The notes beneath the pieces were generated by a model, which was not told where the DNA came from, searched no databases, and was given only the letters and a program-made list of their open reading frames with translations. From Candidatus Gastranaerophilales bacterium (GTDB lineage Bacteria > Cyanobacteriota > Vampirovibrionia > Gastranaerophilales > Gastranaerophilaceae), in NCBI GenBank assembly GCA_910586855.1, contig CAJUJH010000002.1, positions 416,546-480,545 on the forward strand: a DNA stretch of 64,000 bases. The letters are read 5' to 3'. The position numbers were made by a program, and so were the translations under genes. This document shows, piece by piece, positions 17,279 to 24,797 of the stretch; the stretch's first letter is position 1; the number at the start of each line of letters is the position of its first letter.

Positions 17279-17450
17279 TTTATTACCTCAAAAATTATTA
17301 GTTATCTTGTTATATCATTATACGGGGTAAATATTTAATTTCAATAGGTTTGGGTAAAAATAATAAATTTATTAACTTAGCTAATCCAAATTAACCTTGA
17401 CATTATTTTTTGTCTTTAATAACATTTATAAAGATGGAGTTAATCCTTAT

Positions 17451-17521
17451 GGCGGCATGGCCAAGTGGTAAGGCAGAAGCCTGCAAAGCTTTTATCCCCA
17501 GTTCGAATCTGGGTGCCGCCT
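17451..17521 (+). tRNA. tRNA-Cys (anticodon GCA)
   Basis: Acceptor stem GGCGGCA/TGCCGCC, anticodon stem GAAGC/GCTTT around loop CTGCAAA (anticodon GCA), T stem CCCAG/CTGGG with loop TTCGAAT, discriminator T. No CCA is encoded. A T-rich tract directly after it can terminate the transcript. A plus-strand open frame runs through the tRNA into the WG-repeat gene but is not a gene start. Confidence 0.95.
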
Positions 17522-17604
17522 TTTTTGTTTTTTACGGCTTAAATTCTTGTGTTATTGCAAATATTATGTTTATAATATTTGCAATAAATGCTTGGCGAGG
17601 ATTT

Positions 17605-18993
17605 ATGAAAAAAATTTTTCTGTTTGTTGTAAGCGTTGTTCTTATAGTCTTTTGCTTCAATCAAAATAATGCATTCGCAAAAGAAAGCAGATATGGAGAT
17701 TATTATGAAATATTTTCGACCAGAGATTATTACCATGCTTACAGAGGAGTTAAAAATTCTGATGGAAAAATTGTAATCAAACCTCTTTATTTTAGTGTAT
17801 ATAAAGATGAAGAAGATGAAGGTGGTTATTATGCAGAATTATTTCATTCCTATGTCGCATACTCATTAAATGGTAAAAAACTTTTAGAAATACCCAATGC
17901 TTCAATTGAATATTATAGTAAAGATTTTGTTATTATAAAAGATGAAAAAGGCTACTATTTAGCAGATAACAAAGGAAAAAAACTTACAAATTATTATCTT
18001 AGTATATTTATTGAACCTATATTTAAAAAACTAATCTTATTTATTGAAACAAACGAAGATGAAACTGCCGGTGTAATGAATAAAACAGGCAAGGTGCTCA
18101 TTAAGCCCGTGAATAATAAAGATCACAAGCAAGATTATGAGTATCTTTATTCAACAAAAAACGGCGGTTTTGTAGCAGGTCCTTCTGATGATTACAATAT
18201 CCGACGAAATTATGACGATTATGAAGATGAAGAAGAAGCAAGTATATTTTTTATTGATGCTAATGGTGTAAAAACACCTATTGATAACAATGCCACTTCT
18301 GCTTATTTTGAGCAATATGAAAAAGCAAAAAATAAATATCCTTTGTATATGCCATTTTGGCAAGAGGATAAAGATACTAACGGCTCAAAAATATATAAAT
18401 GGGGTATTGATCTTGATGGAGAAAATAATATTAATGCAAAGTATGAAGAAATATCAATTGTGTCCTCTTTACTTTATGGAAGACAAAAGTATTTTGCATA
18501 TAAAGAGCATAATCTTTGGGGTGTAAAAACATTAAATGGTGAAAAAACTGTTTTAAAACCGCAATTTAAGAATGAGATCGAGGTTGTTGACGATTATATT
18601 TTGGTTAACATTGCTCCAAAAGCAATATACTTTGGGAAAGATTTTAAGAAAAAGTTTGAACTTTATGATGTTAAAATTAGCAGCAAGTTTAAAGATGGAT
18701 ATGCTGCTGTTAGTAAATATGATGGCTTTAGGCTTTTGTATGGTTTTATAAATGAAAATGGCGAGCTTGTAATTGATTGCAAATATGATTATGCTGATTA
18801 TTTTTACGAAGGACTTGCAAGAGTTAAAAATGAAAAGGGATTAGAAGGATATATAGATAAAACCGGTAAGATTGTAATTGATTTTCAATATAGCTTTGCA
18901 GATGATTTTAAAAATGGTGTTGCGAATGTTAGAACTCCAAATGGCCGTAGATTTAAGATAGATAAAACAGGTAAGGAAATTGGTGAAAAATAA
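17605..18993 (+). CDS. Exported WG-repeat protein
   Basis: A 462-aa protein beginning MKKIFLFVVSVVLIVFCFNQ with a signal peptide probably cleaved after NNAFA. The body consists of WG (KWG) repeats of about 40 residues, clearest at the C-terminus: YGFINENGELVIDCKYDYAD, then EGYIDKTGKIVIDFQYSFAD, then a last partial copy. WG repeats are beta-rich and often found on cell-surface or periplasmic proteins; function is generally unknown. Start 17605 is chosen for its signal peptide and GCGAGGATTT ribosome binding site; the open frame extends back through tRNA-Cys, which cannot be coding. Confidence 0.88.
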   Translation: MKKIFLFVVSVVLIVFCFNQNNAFAKESRYGDYYEIFSTRDYYHAYRGVKNSDGKIVIKPLYFSVYKDEEDEGGYYAELFHSYVAYSLNGKKLLEIPNASIEYYSKDFVIIKDEKGYYLADNKGKKLTNYYLSIFIEPIFKKLILFIETNEDETAGVMNKTGKVLIKPVNNKDHKQDYEYLYSTKNGGFVAGPSDDYNIRRNYDDYEDEEEASIFFIDANGVKTPIDNNATSAYFEQYEKAKNKYPLYMPFWQEDKDTNGSKIYKWGIDLDGENNINAKYEEISIVSSLLYGRQKYFAYKEHNLWGVKTLNGEKTVLKPQFKNEIEVVDDYILVNIAPKAIYFGKDFKKKFELYDVKISSKFKDGYAAVSKYDGFRLLYGFINENGELVIDCKYDYADYFYEGLARVKNEKGLEGYIDKTGKIVIDFQYSFADDFKNGVANVRTPNGRRFKIDKTGKEIGEK

Positions 18994-18997
18994 TTGC

Positions 18998-20440
18998 CTA
19001 TGCGGCATTATTAATACCATATACGGCGTTTGTTATACGTTCATAATCCGCTTCAACTACTTTTGCAGGGTATCCAGCATGGTGGATTTTTGGAATCAAG
19101 TAATCTGCAGAATATTCTATTAAGCCGGCATAACCATCGTCTGTATCATTGCAGATGAATGTTATATTGCCGTTTTTATCCTGTTTATAATCTACAATTG
19201 TTATTTCATGCCCGTTTACAATTTTATTTGGTCTGTTGTCAGGTGTATTTACATAGTTAGGGTTTTTGGTGTCCCCGCTTGTTTCATTTGTTAAAACATA
19301 GCCTACGATTACATCTTCACCTAAATCCAAAGTTTGGGTTATGTGTTTTTGAATTGTTTCTAAATCGCAGCCCCAGCCTATCAAATTTTGTTTTTCATCC
19401 ACCCTTTGATAAACCATAGAGAGTCTTTCATTGTTTTCTATGATGCTTTCGATAAATATTTTTTCAAATTCTCCAAGTCCTTCCGGGTTTGAATTAAATT
19501 TACCTTCTCTTTTGTCTATGAGTGAATTATAAGTTTGCTCAGAACCCATCTGCATAAATGTTGACTGAATGTAAACATCAAGAATGCTTCTTTCGCCCTT
19601 ATCCCAAAAACCGTTTTGAATTTGGGCGCGAATTTTAGCATTTTTATCAGGCTGTAATTTGATTTTAAATTCCTGAGAGTTAAAATCTATTTCTTCAGGT
19701 TTAATTTCAAACATGTTTTTTAAAATATTATATGCTTCCAAATAACTTGGATTCAAGGAAGAAGCTTTTATGGTTTGTTCTACTGCTTCATTAGGAGATG
19801 TCAGTCCTTCTGCCCATCTTGCAAATTCTGCAGGATGTTTTCTTGCCATATGATATTCAAAACTTGCCGAAACACATGTGCCTGAACCTGTAACATCAAG
19901 TAGAGCCGGGTTTTGTCTGACTTTATCATCCAGGTTTGGATTTCTTAAAATCTCAGCCTTGGCTTGGGGGGGTACATCTCCAAAGAATTGAGTTATTGTT
20001 TCAGGTGCATAAATAGCATCAATCGTCTGACCTAATATTTTTGCATTGTCAAAACCGGATGCCCTTTGTGTTGTTGCGATTTTATATAGATTTTCAAGGG
20101 TGCTTGAATTATCGTTTGAATTTTTATTTAAAAGAGTACCATTTTTCAGCAGAGCATCAAGCTTTGTGAGGCGGGAAGTATTATCAAGCGGGCTGTTTTT
20201 TTCATTTATAGATGTAGCCAGTACTTGAGTAATGGCGTTATACATTTTAATATCTTTTGGGGAGGTCAGCTGCGTATTTATGCCAATTTCTCCCTTTGAT
20301 ACCGGCTGCGGGAAATTAATAAGTTTACCCTTAAAAGCAGGCGCAGTAGTGCCATAAGGTTTAGAAATTTGATTATTTTCAACCTTATGAACATTGTTTA
20401 TCTTTTGTGCCGGTTGTTTTAGCTTTATATTTTCAATCAT
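18998..20440 (-). CDS. Putative papain-like cysteine peptidase / effector-like protein
   Basis: A 480-aa protein with no close family that I can name. The central GSGTCVSASFEYHMARKHP (185-203) resembles a papain-fold nucleophile elbow with Cys189 at a helix start. VNGHEITIVDYKQDKNG (408-424) supplies a His at 411 before a beta strand, and FICNDTDDGYAG (428-439) an Asn/Asp. Cys...His...Asn/Asp in that order is the papain-like or transglutaminase-like arrangement. The N-terminal 45 residues are polar and include PAFKGKLINF with an F-K-G motif (36-38) like the PAD-like protein. There is no signal peptide or TM helix. It ends 4 bp from the convergent WG-repeat gene. The catalytic assignment is inference. 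Confidence 0.55.
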   Translation of the reverse strand: MIENIKLKQPAQKINNVHKVENNQISKPYGTTAPAFKGKLINFPQPVSKGEIGINTQLTSPKDIKMYNAITQVLATSINEKNSPLDNTSRLTKLDALLKNGTLLNKNSNDNSSTLENLYKIATTQRASGFDNAKILGQTIDAIYAPETITQFFGDVPPQAKAEILRNPNLDDKVRQNPALLDVTGSGTCVSASFEYHMARKHPAEFARWAEGLTSPNEAVEQTIKASSLNPSYLEAYNILKNMFEIKPEEIDFNSQEFKIKLQPDKNAKIRAQIQNGFWDKGERSILDVYIQSTFMQMGSEQTYNSLIDKREGKFNSNPEGLGEFEKIFIESIIENNERLSMVYQRVDEKQNLIGWGCDLETIQKHITQTLDLGEDVIVGYVLTNETSGDTKNPNYVNTPDNRPNKIVNGHEITIVDYKQDKNGNITFICNDTDDGYAGLIEYSADYLIPKIHHAGYPAKVVEADYERITNAVYGINNAA

Positions 20441-20575
20441 GCTCTAAAAATACTTTCCCTGCTAATATGTTAAAAACCTGCAGATGAAAAAAATTGCCCT
20501 AAAAGCATGCTGATATTAATTTATATTATATTAAAGAATTGCAATTTTTTTGAATTTTTTGTAAAGTTTGGAATA

Positions 20576-21595
20576 ATGAAGTACAAAAAGATTCCAAAAA
20601 ATTATATCAAGGTTTGTGTTGACAGGCTTACAAGATTTAAACCTGTTTATGACAGATATGAAAGAGTATTTAAGGATATTTTAAATAAATTTTTAATATC
20701 CGATTCCAAGGGAATTGTAATGGAATCATTAAGTATTGATGAACTTTGCTCTATGGTGTCTGAAATATTTAATTCTTCAATTCCTTATGAATATGATTCT
20801 TTTTTATCGGATGTGATTTTAGAAGAGGAACAAAATATTTTTAAGCTTGAAGAAGATGAGCTTAAATTTTTAAATGCCGGGTTGAACTTAACTGGCGCAA
20901 TCAAATATTTGTCAGACGAGACCTTGCTCCCCTTAAATTTGGATAGACTAAAAGCCTGTATAGCAAGCAGAAATACCGATACTTTTTCTTTAAGAAAGAA
21001 GCATTCTTTTTTATATCCTGTAAGTAAGGTTGTATTAACTGAGGGTGCAACTGAAGAAATTTTATTATCAAAATTTGCCTCTTATCTGGGGTATGATTTT
21101 AATAAAGAGGGTGTATTTGTGCTTGGTGCCGGGGGTAAAAACCAGGTTGCAAGAAAATATTATAAAATGATTGATACCATTAAGCTTCCTGTATTTATTC
21201 TTCTTGATTCAGATGCACTTGAAACAAGAGAGTTAATTTTAACGAAATTAAGGGTTCAAGATAAAATCCACCTTATAAAAGCCGGGGAATTTGAAGACAT
21301 TTTACCGTTAGATTTAATAATAAATGCCATTAACAGCAACTTTTCAAATAATTTGCACTGCAGTATGGCTGATTTTGACTCAAATCTTAAAATGACAAAG
21401 AATCTTCATAATCTTTTTAAAAATAAAGGATTTGGTGAATACAAAAAAGCTGATTTTGCAAAGATGGTGAAAAATTATCTTGAAAATACAATTGTGATGG
21501 AACACAGGAATGGTTCAGTGTTTGGCAAGAATGTGCAAGATATGATTATCTCTTTAGAAATTAAAGAAATAATGAATGAAATTGAAAAAATATAA
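20576..21595 (+). CDS. Stand-alone TOPRIM-domain protein (OLD-nuclease-like)
   Basis: A 339-aa protein. Residues 1-145 are a helical region without a Walker motif. A TOPRIM domain follows: VVLTEGATEEILL (Glu156), GVFVLGAGGKNQV, and FILLDSDALETRE (Asp211, Asp213), then IKAGEFEDIL. This Glu plus D-x-D set binds metal in OLD-family nucleases and topoisomerases. In OLD proteins TOPRIM is fused to an ABC-type ATPase, which is absent here. Start 20576 is chosen because the 23 upstream codons are hydrophobic and lack a ribosome binding site. The convergent neighbour is a CopG-type regulator. A DNA or RNA cleavage role, possibly in defence, is inference. Confidence 0.7.
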   Translation: MKYKKIPKNYIKVCVDRLTRFKPVYDRYERVFKDILNKFLISDSKGIVMESLSIDELCSMVSEIFNSSIPYEYDSFLSDVILEEEQNIFKLEEDELKFLNAGLNLTGAIKYLSDETLLPLNLDRLKACIASRNTDTFSLRKKHSFLYPVSKVVLTEGATEEILLSKFASYLGYDFNKEGVFVLGAGGKNQVARKYYKMIDTIKLPVFILLDSDALETRELILTKLRVQDKIHLIKAGEFEDILPLDLIINAINSNFSNNLHCSMADFDSNLKMTKNLHNLFKNKGFGEYKKADFAKMVKNYLENTIVMEHRNGSVFGKNVQDMIISLEIKEIMNEIEKI

Positions 21596-21603
21596 TTTTA
21601 AAA

Positions 21604-21792
21604 CTAGTCTAACAGGTCTTCTAAAAGTTTTGCATTTAAATTTGCCTGTTTTGGTGCAGTTTTATTGCCTTTTTTGATGTAATTTCTGAGTGCCTCGCGC
21701 ACAAGTTCACTTCTTGTTCTTTGTTCGGTATCAGCCAGCTTATCTATTGACTCCAGGAACTTATCAGGCATTGAGATAAGGATTCTTGCCAT
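21604..21792 (-). CDS. Ribbon-helix-helix (CopG-like) DNA-binding protein
   Basis: A 62-aa protein starting MARILISMPDKFLESIDKLA. The beta strand RILISMP, followed by two helices with the RTRSELVREALRNYI pattern, is a standard RHH_1 fold that binds DNA as a dimer through the strand. Such proteins are often antitoxins or autorepressors; no toxin gene is beside it. The divergent hydF promoter lies immediately upstream, so it may regulate hydF or itself. An AAGGAGAAAAAAAGGAA site precedes its ATG. Confidence 0.88.
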   Translation of the reverse strand: MARILISMPDKFLESIDKLADTEQRTRSELVREALRNYIKKGNKTAPKQANLNAKLLEDLLD

Positions 21793-21833
21793 TTCCTTTT
21801 TTTCTCCTTTTTTATAACACCATATATTTATTA

Positions 21834-21861
21834 TTTACATTATACAGTAAAGTTCTATAAT
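21834..21861 (+). promoter_or_regulatory. Sigma-70-type promoter of hydF
   Basis: TTTACA, a 16-bp spacer and a perfect TATAAT at 21856-21861. The predicted start is near 21868, about 25 bases before the preferred hydF GTG codon. It lies in the 100-bp gap shared with the divergent CopG-type gene. Confidence 0.65.
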
Positions 21862-21892
21862 TATCATTATACCAAATGTGGGGAATATTTTT

Positions 21893-23089
21893 GTGAAAGT
21901 AACCAAAGGAAACAGACTTCATATAGGTTTTTTTGGCAATAGGAATGCGGGTAAATCATCACTTGTAAATAAGATTATCGGGCAGGAATTATCTATTGTA
22001 TCGGATACTCCTGGAACTACTGCTGATGTTAATCAAAAATCAATGGAATTGCTGCCCATCGGTTCTGTTGTTCTGATGGATACGGCAGGAGTTGATGATA
22101 TTGGTAATTTAGGAGCACTTCGGGTTCAAAAAAGTTACACGGCACTTGATAGAGCAGATGTTGCCGTTGTTGTGTTTGATAACAATCCGCTGAATGCTGC
22201 TGATTTTAATTTTATTAATGAAATTAAGAAGAAAAATATTCCCTTGCTTGTTGTTTTAAATAAGACGGATATTGGTAAGATGCCTCAAGAAGATATTGAG
22301 GAGCTTGAAAAAAGGGCGGATTTTATTTTAAAATTATCTGCACTTTACGATGATAATATTCCAGTGAAATTTAAAAATGCATTAATTAAAATTTTACCGG
22401 AAGATTTTATTAAAGAAACCCCAATTTTATCTGATATTATTAAGCCTCTTGATGTTGTTATACTTGTAATACCTATTGATAAAGAGGCGCCAAAAGGAAG
22501 GCTGATTTTACCTCAGGTTAATGTCTTAAGGGAACTGCTTGATATCGGGGCTGTTACTATTACTGTGAAGGAAACGGAGCTTAATTGTGCTTTAGGAAAA
22601 CTTAATGCGCTGCCAAGGCTTATCATAACGGATTCGCAGGCTTTTAAAAAAGTAAACGAGATTGTTCCTTGCGGTATTCAATTAACTTCATTTTCCATTC
22701 TTTTTGCACGTCTTAAGGGGGATTTAAAGACCTTTTTAACCGGAGCAAATAAACTTGATTCTCTTTGCAGCGGGGATAAAATTTTAGTACTTGAGAGCTG
22801 TTCTCATCATCCTATTGAGGATGATATAGGAAGAGTAAAAATTCCTGATTTAATAAGAAATTATACTGGCAAAGACCTAATTTTTGAGCATTATGCCGGG
22901 CATGATTTTCCATCTGATATTTTACAATATTCTTTAATAATTCATTGCGGTGCATGCATGACAAACAGGCGCGAAGTGCTAAACAGGATAGAATCTTCGC
23001 TTAACAATAATGTGTCTATTACAAATTACGGGATTGTAATAGCAAAATGCCTTGGAATTTTGGATAGGGCAGTGGAAATTTTCAATTAG
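21893..23089 (+). CDS. hydF: [FeFe]-hydrogenase H-cluster maturation GTPase HydF
   Basis: A 398-aa scaffold that assembles the 2Fe subcluster and delivers it to apo-hydrogenase. The N-terminal Era-like GTPase has P-loop GNRNAGKSS (15-23), SDTPGTTADVN and the DTAG and LNKTD motifs. The C-terminal cluster domain has CSHH (Cys303, His305/306) and HCGAC (Cys352, Cys355), the ligands of the HydF [4Fe-4S] cluster. GTG at 21893 is preferred to GTG at 21878 because GGGGA stands about 8 bases before it. hydE, hydG and the hydrogenase are not in this window. Its presence implies hydrogen-evolving fermentation. Confidence 0.95.
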   Translation: MKVTKGNRLHIGFFGNRNAGKSSLVNKIIGQELSIVSDTPGTTADVNQKSMELLPIGSVVLMDTAGVDDIGNLGALRVQKSYTALDRADVAVVVFDNNPLNAADFNFINEIKKKNIPLLVVLNKTDIGKMPQEDIEELEKRADFILKLSALYDDNIPVKFKNALIKILPEDFIKETPILSDIIKPLDVVILVIPIDKEAPKGRLILPQVNVLRELLDIGAVTITVKETELNCALGKLNALPRLIITDSQAFKKVNEIVPCGIQLTSFSILFARLKGDLKTFLTGANKLDSLCSGDKILVLESCSHHPIEDDIGRVKIPDLIRNYTGKDLIFEHYAGHDFPSDILQYSLIIHCGACMTNRREVLNRIESSLNNNVSITNYGIVIAKCLGILDRAVEIFN

Positions 23090-23105
23090 CAATTTGATTT
23101 AAATT

Positions 23106-23135
23106 TAAAAGCCCTGCATTTTGGCAGAGCTTTTA
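23106..23135 (+). terminator. Terminator between hydF and the GH13 gene (bidirectional)
   Basis: AAAAGCCCTGC pairs with GCAGAGCTTTT (one mismatch) around an ATTTTG loop. A-run and T-run flanks allow use by both convergent genes. Confidence 0.8.
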
Positions 23136-23150
23136 AATATTGTATTTATT

Positions 23151-24710
23151 CTATTTAACCGGAACTTTACTTAACATGAATACCTGAATTTCACCCGGTT
23201 GCAGTTTTACAAGCAGTCTGCCATTTTTTGTTTCCGGAGGTTCGCCCATTTTCATTGGAGAAACAAAACTCGTAGCTTTTAATTTTGGTATATATATGCT
23301 TGTTTCTATATTGTTTTTATTATCAAGATTGCCAATTACAACAACGGCATCTGCCCCATTGGTTCTTGCGTATGCAAAAACACTTTGATTGCCGGTATTT
23401 AGTGGAACATATTTACCGTCTATAAGTAGATTTTTTGCCCAGTATTTAAATTTAAGTGCAGTTAAATATTTTGTTTTAAGTTCTTTTTTGCCGCCATCAG
23501 GTCTTTTTGCAGCATTAAATATATCAATTTTGCCTCTGTGTACAAAATATTGATCATCATCTGTGAAAGTTTTTGCAGCTTTTTGATTTTCATATTTGTA
23601 AATATAAGTATCACCGGTTGGGAAACCGTCCAAGAAATAGCTGTTTAAAGGTAATGTGGCTGTAAGCCAAAGAACCATATCCCAATAATTTTCACCGCCA
23701 ATAAGCATAGGGCTTTGCTGGTCATGGGTTGCAAAAGTTGCCATTGTTGTTTTTTGACCATCAAATTTATCTGTTATTTTTTTATCAGCTGCAACAAGTT
23801 TGTGAAAATCTTTTGCTTTTGTAATTTTTCCAAAGTTTCCCCAGTCCCCGTAATAACCATCAAATCCGGCTTTCAATAAATCTTCAACACTTGTGTATGT
23901 TACATAATCTTTTGCAGGATTATCCCAGGAAGTCGAAGCTTCTGCTATGAATAAGAATTGCGGATCAGACTTTCTAACGTAGCTTATAAATTCTTTCCAA
24001 AATTCATAAGGTTTAATTGCTGCAACATCAGCTCTGATTCCGTCTGCTCCAAGTGCCAATGCCATATCTGCAAATTTTTTGTAATTGCTCAATAATTCTT
24101 TATTTAATGAGCCATCAGAATTTACTGTTTTGAATAATCTGACATCTGTCCAATCTGCAGGATATACAGTGTTTCCATGCTTATCCTTAATAAACAAATC
24201 CGGTTTTTCAAGTGACATATCATATGAGCCGCAACTTGGCATATCAATTATTACTCTTAATTTTTTCTTATGTGCTGCCTGAATGAAGCTTTTTGCCTCT
24301 GCAAAGACAGATTTTGAATCATTTTTATCATCAAGCTGCGGATTTAATTCATTAAAGCTGTCCATTGCATATAAAGAGCCTGATGTACCTAAAGCTTTTA
24401 ATTTACCAACCTTTGTTACTGGCAGTAGGTAAATAGTGTTTGCACCAAGCTCTACAATTTCATCAAGTCTTTTTTGCGCATTGATAAATGTGCCCGGTGT
24501 ATCGCCAAGCCAAGGCTCAATTATATCGTTGTTATTTTTGTCTACTGCGCCAAATGAGCGGATATTAATTGTATAGATAACCGCCTTATTGCTGATAAAC
24601 AATGTTTTCAAATCGTTTATCCAAGGATATGCAAATGCTGAATTTGCACTAAAAATAAACGCTGTAAGCGTTAGTAATAAAAACCTGTTAATATTAATTT
24701 TTCTCATCAT
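23151..24710 (-). CDS. Exported GH13 alpha-amylase-family protein
   Basis: A 519-aa protein with a signal peptide ending near NSAFA (23-27). The GH13 barrel shows region II GADGIRADVAAI with the nucleophile Asp228, region III LFIAEAST with acid/base Glu257, and region IV FATHDQQSP with His329-Asp330. Region I is IIDMPSCGSYD, lacking the usual Asn-His of D-x-x-x-N-H, so specificity may be unusual. A C-terminal beta domain (about 425-519) follows. It probably acts on alpha-glucans in the periplasm or outside. Start is at tandem ATGs (24710 or 24707). Confidence 0.88.
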   Translation of the reverse strand: MMRKININRFLLLTLTAFIFSANSAFAYPWINDLKTLFISNKAVIYTINIRSFGAVDKNNNDIIEPWLGDTPGTFINAQKRLDEIVELGANTIYLLPVTKVGKLKALGTSGSLYAMDSFNELNPQLDDKNDSKSVFAEAKSFIQAAHKKKLRVIIDMPSCGSYDMSLEKPDLFIKDKHGNTVYPADWTDVRLFKTVNSDGSLNKELLSNYKKFADMALALGADGIRADVAAIKPYEFWKEFISYVRKSDPQFLFIAEASTSWDNPAKDYVTYTSVEDLLKAGFDGYYGDWGNFGKITKAKDFHKLVAADKKITDKFDGQKTTMATFATHDQQSPMLIGGENYWDMVLWLTATLPLNSYFLDGFPTGDTYIYKYENQKAAKTFTDDDQYFVHRGKIDIFNAAKRPDGGKKELKTKYLTALKFKYWAKNLLIDGKYVPLNTGNQSVFAYARTNGADAVVVIGNLDNKNNIETSIYIPKLKATSFVSPMKMGEPPETKNGRLLVKLQPGEIQVFMLSKVPVK

Positions 24711-24797
24711 GCTTTACAGTATAATACAAAGTTGTAATCAAGGGCAAAATTTATTGTATAATAATGTAAAATTATTTAAAAGGTGAACTGAAAACTT

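Noticed and set aside
17410..17604. Extension of the WG-repeat open frame through the tRNA-Cys gene.
   Set aside because: The tRNA is well formed at 17451-17521; a signal peptide and ribosome binding site mark the true start at 17605.
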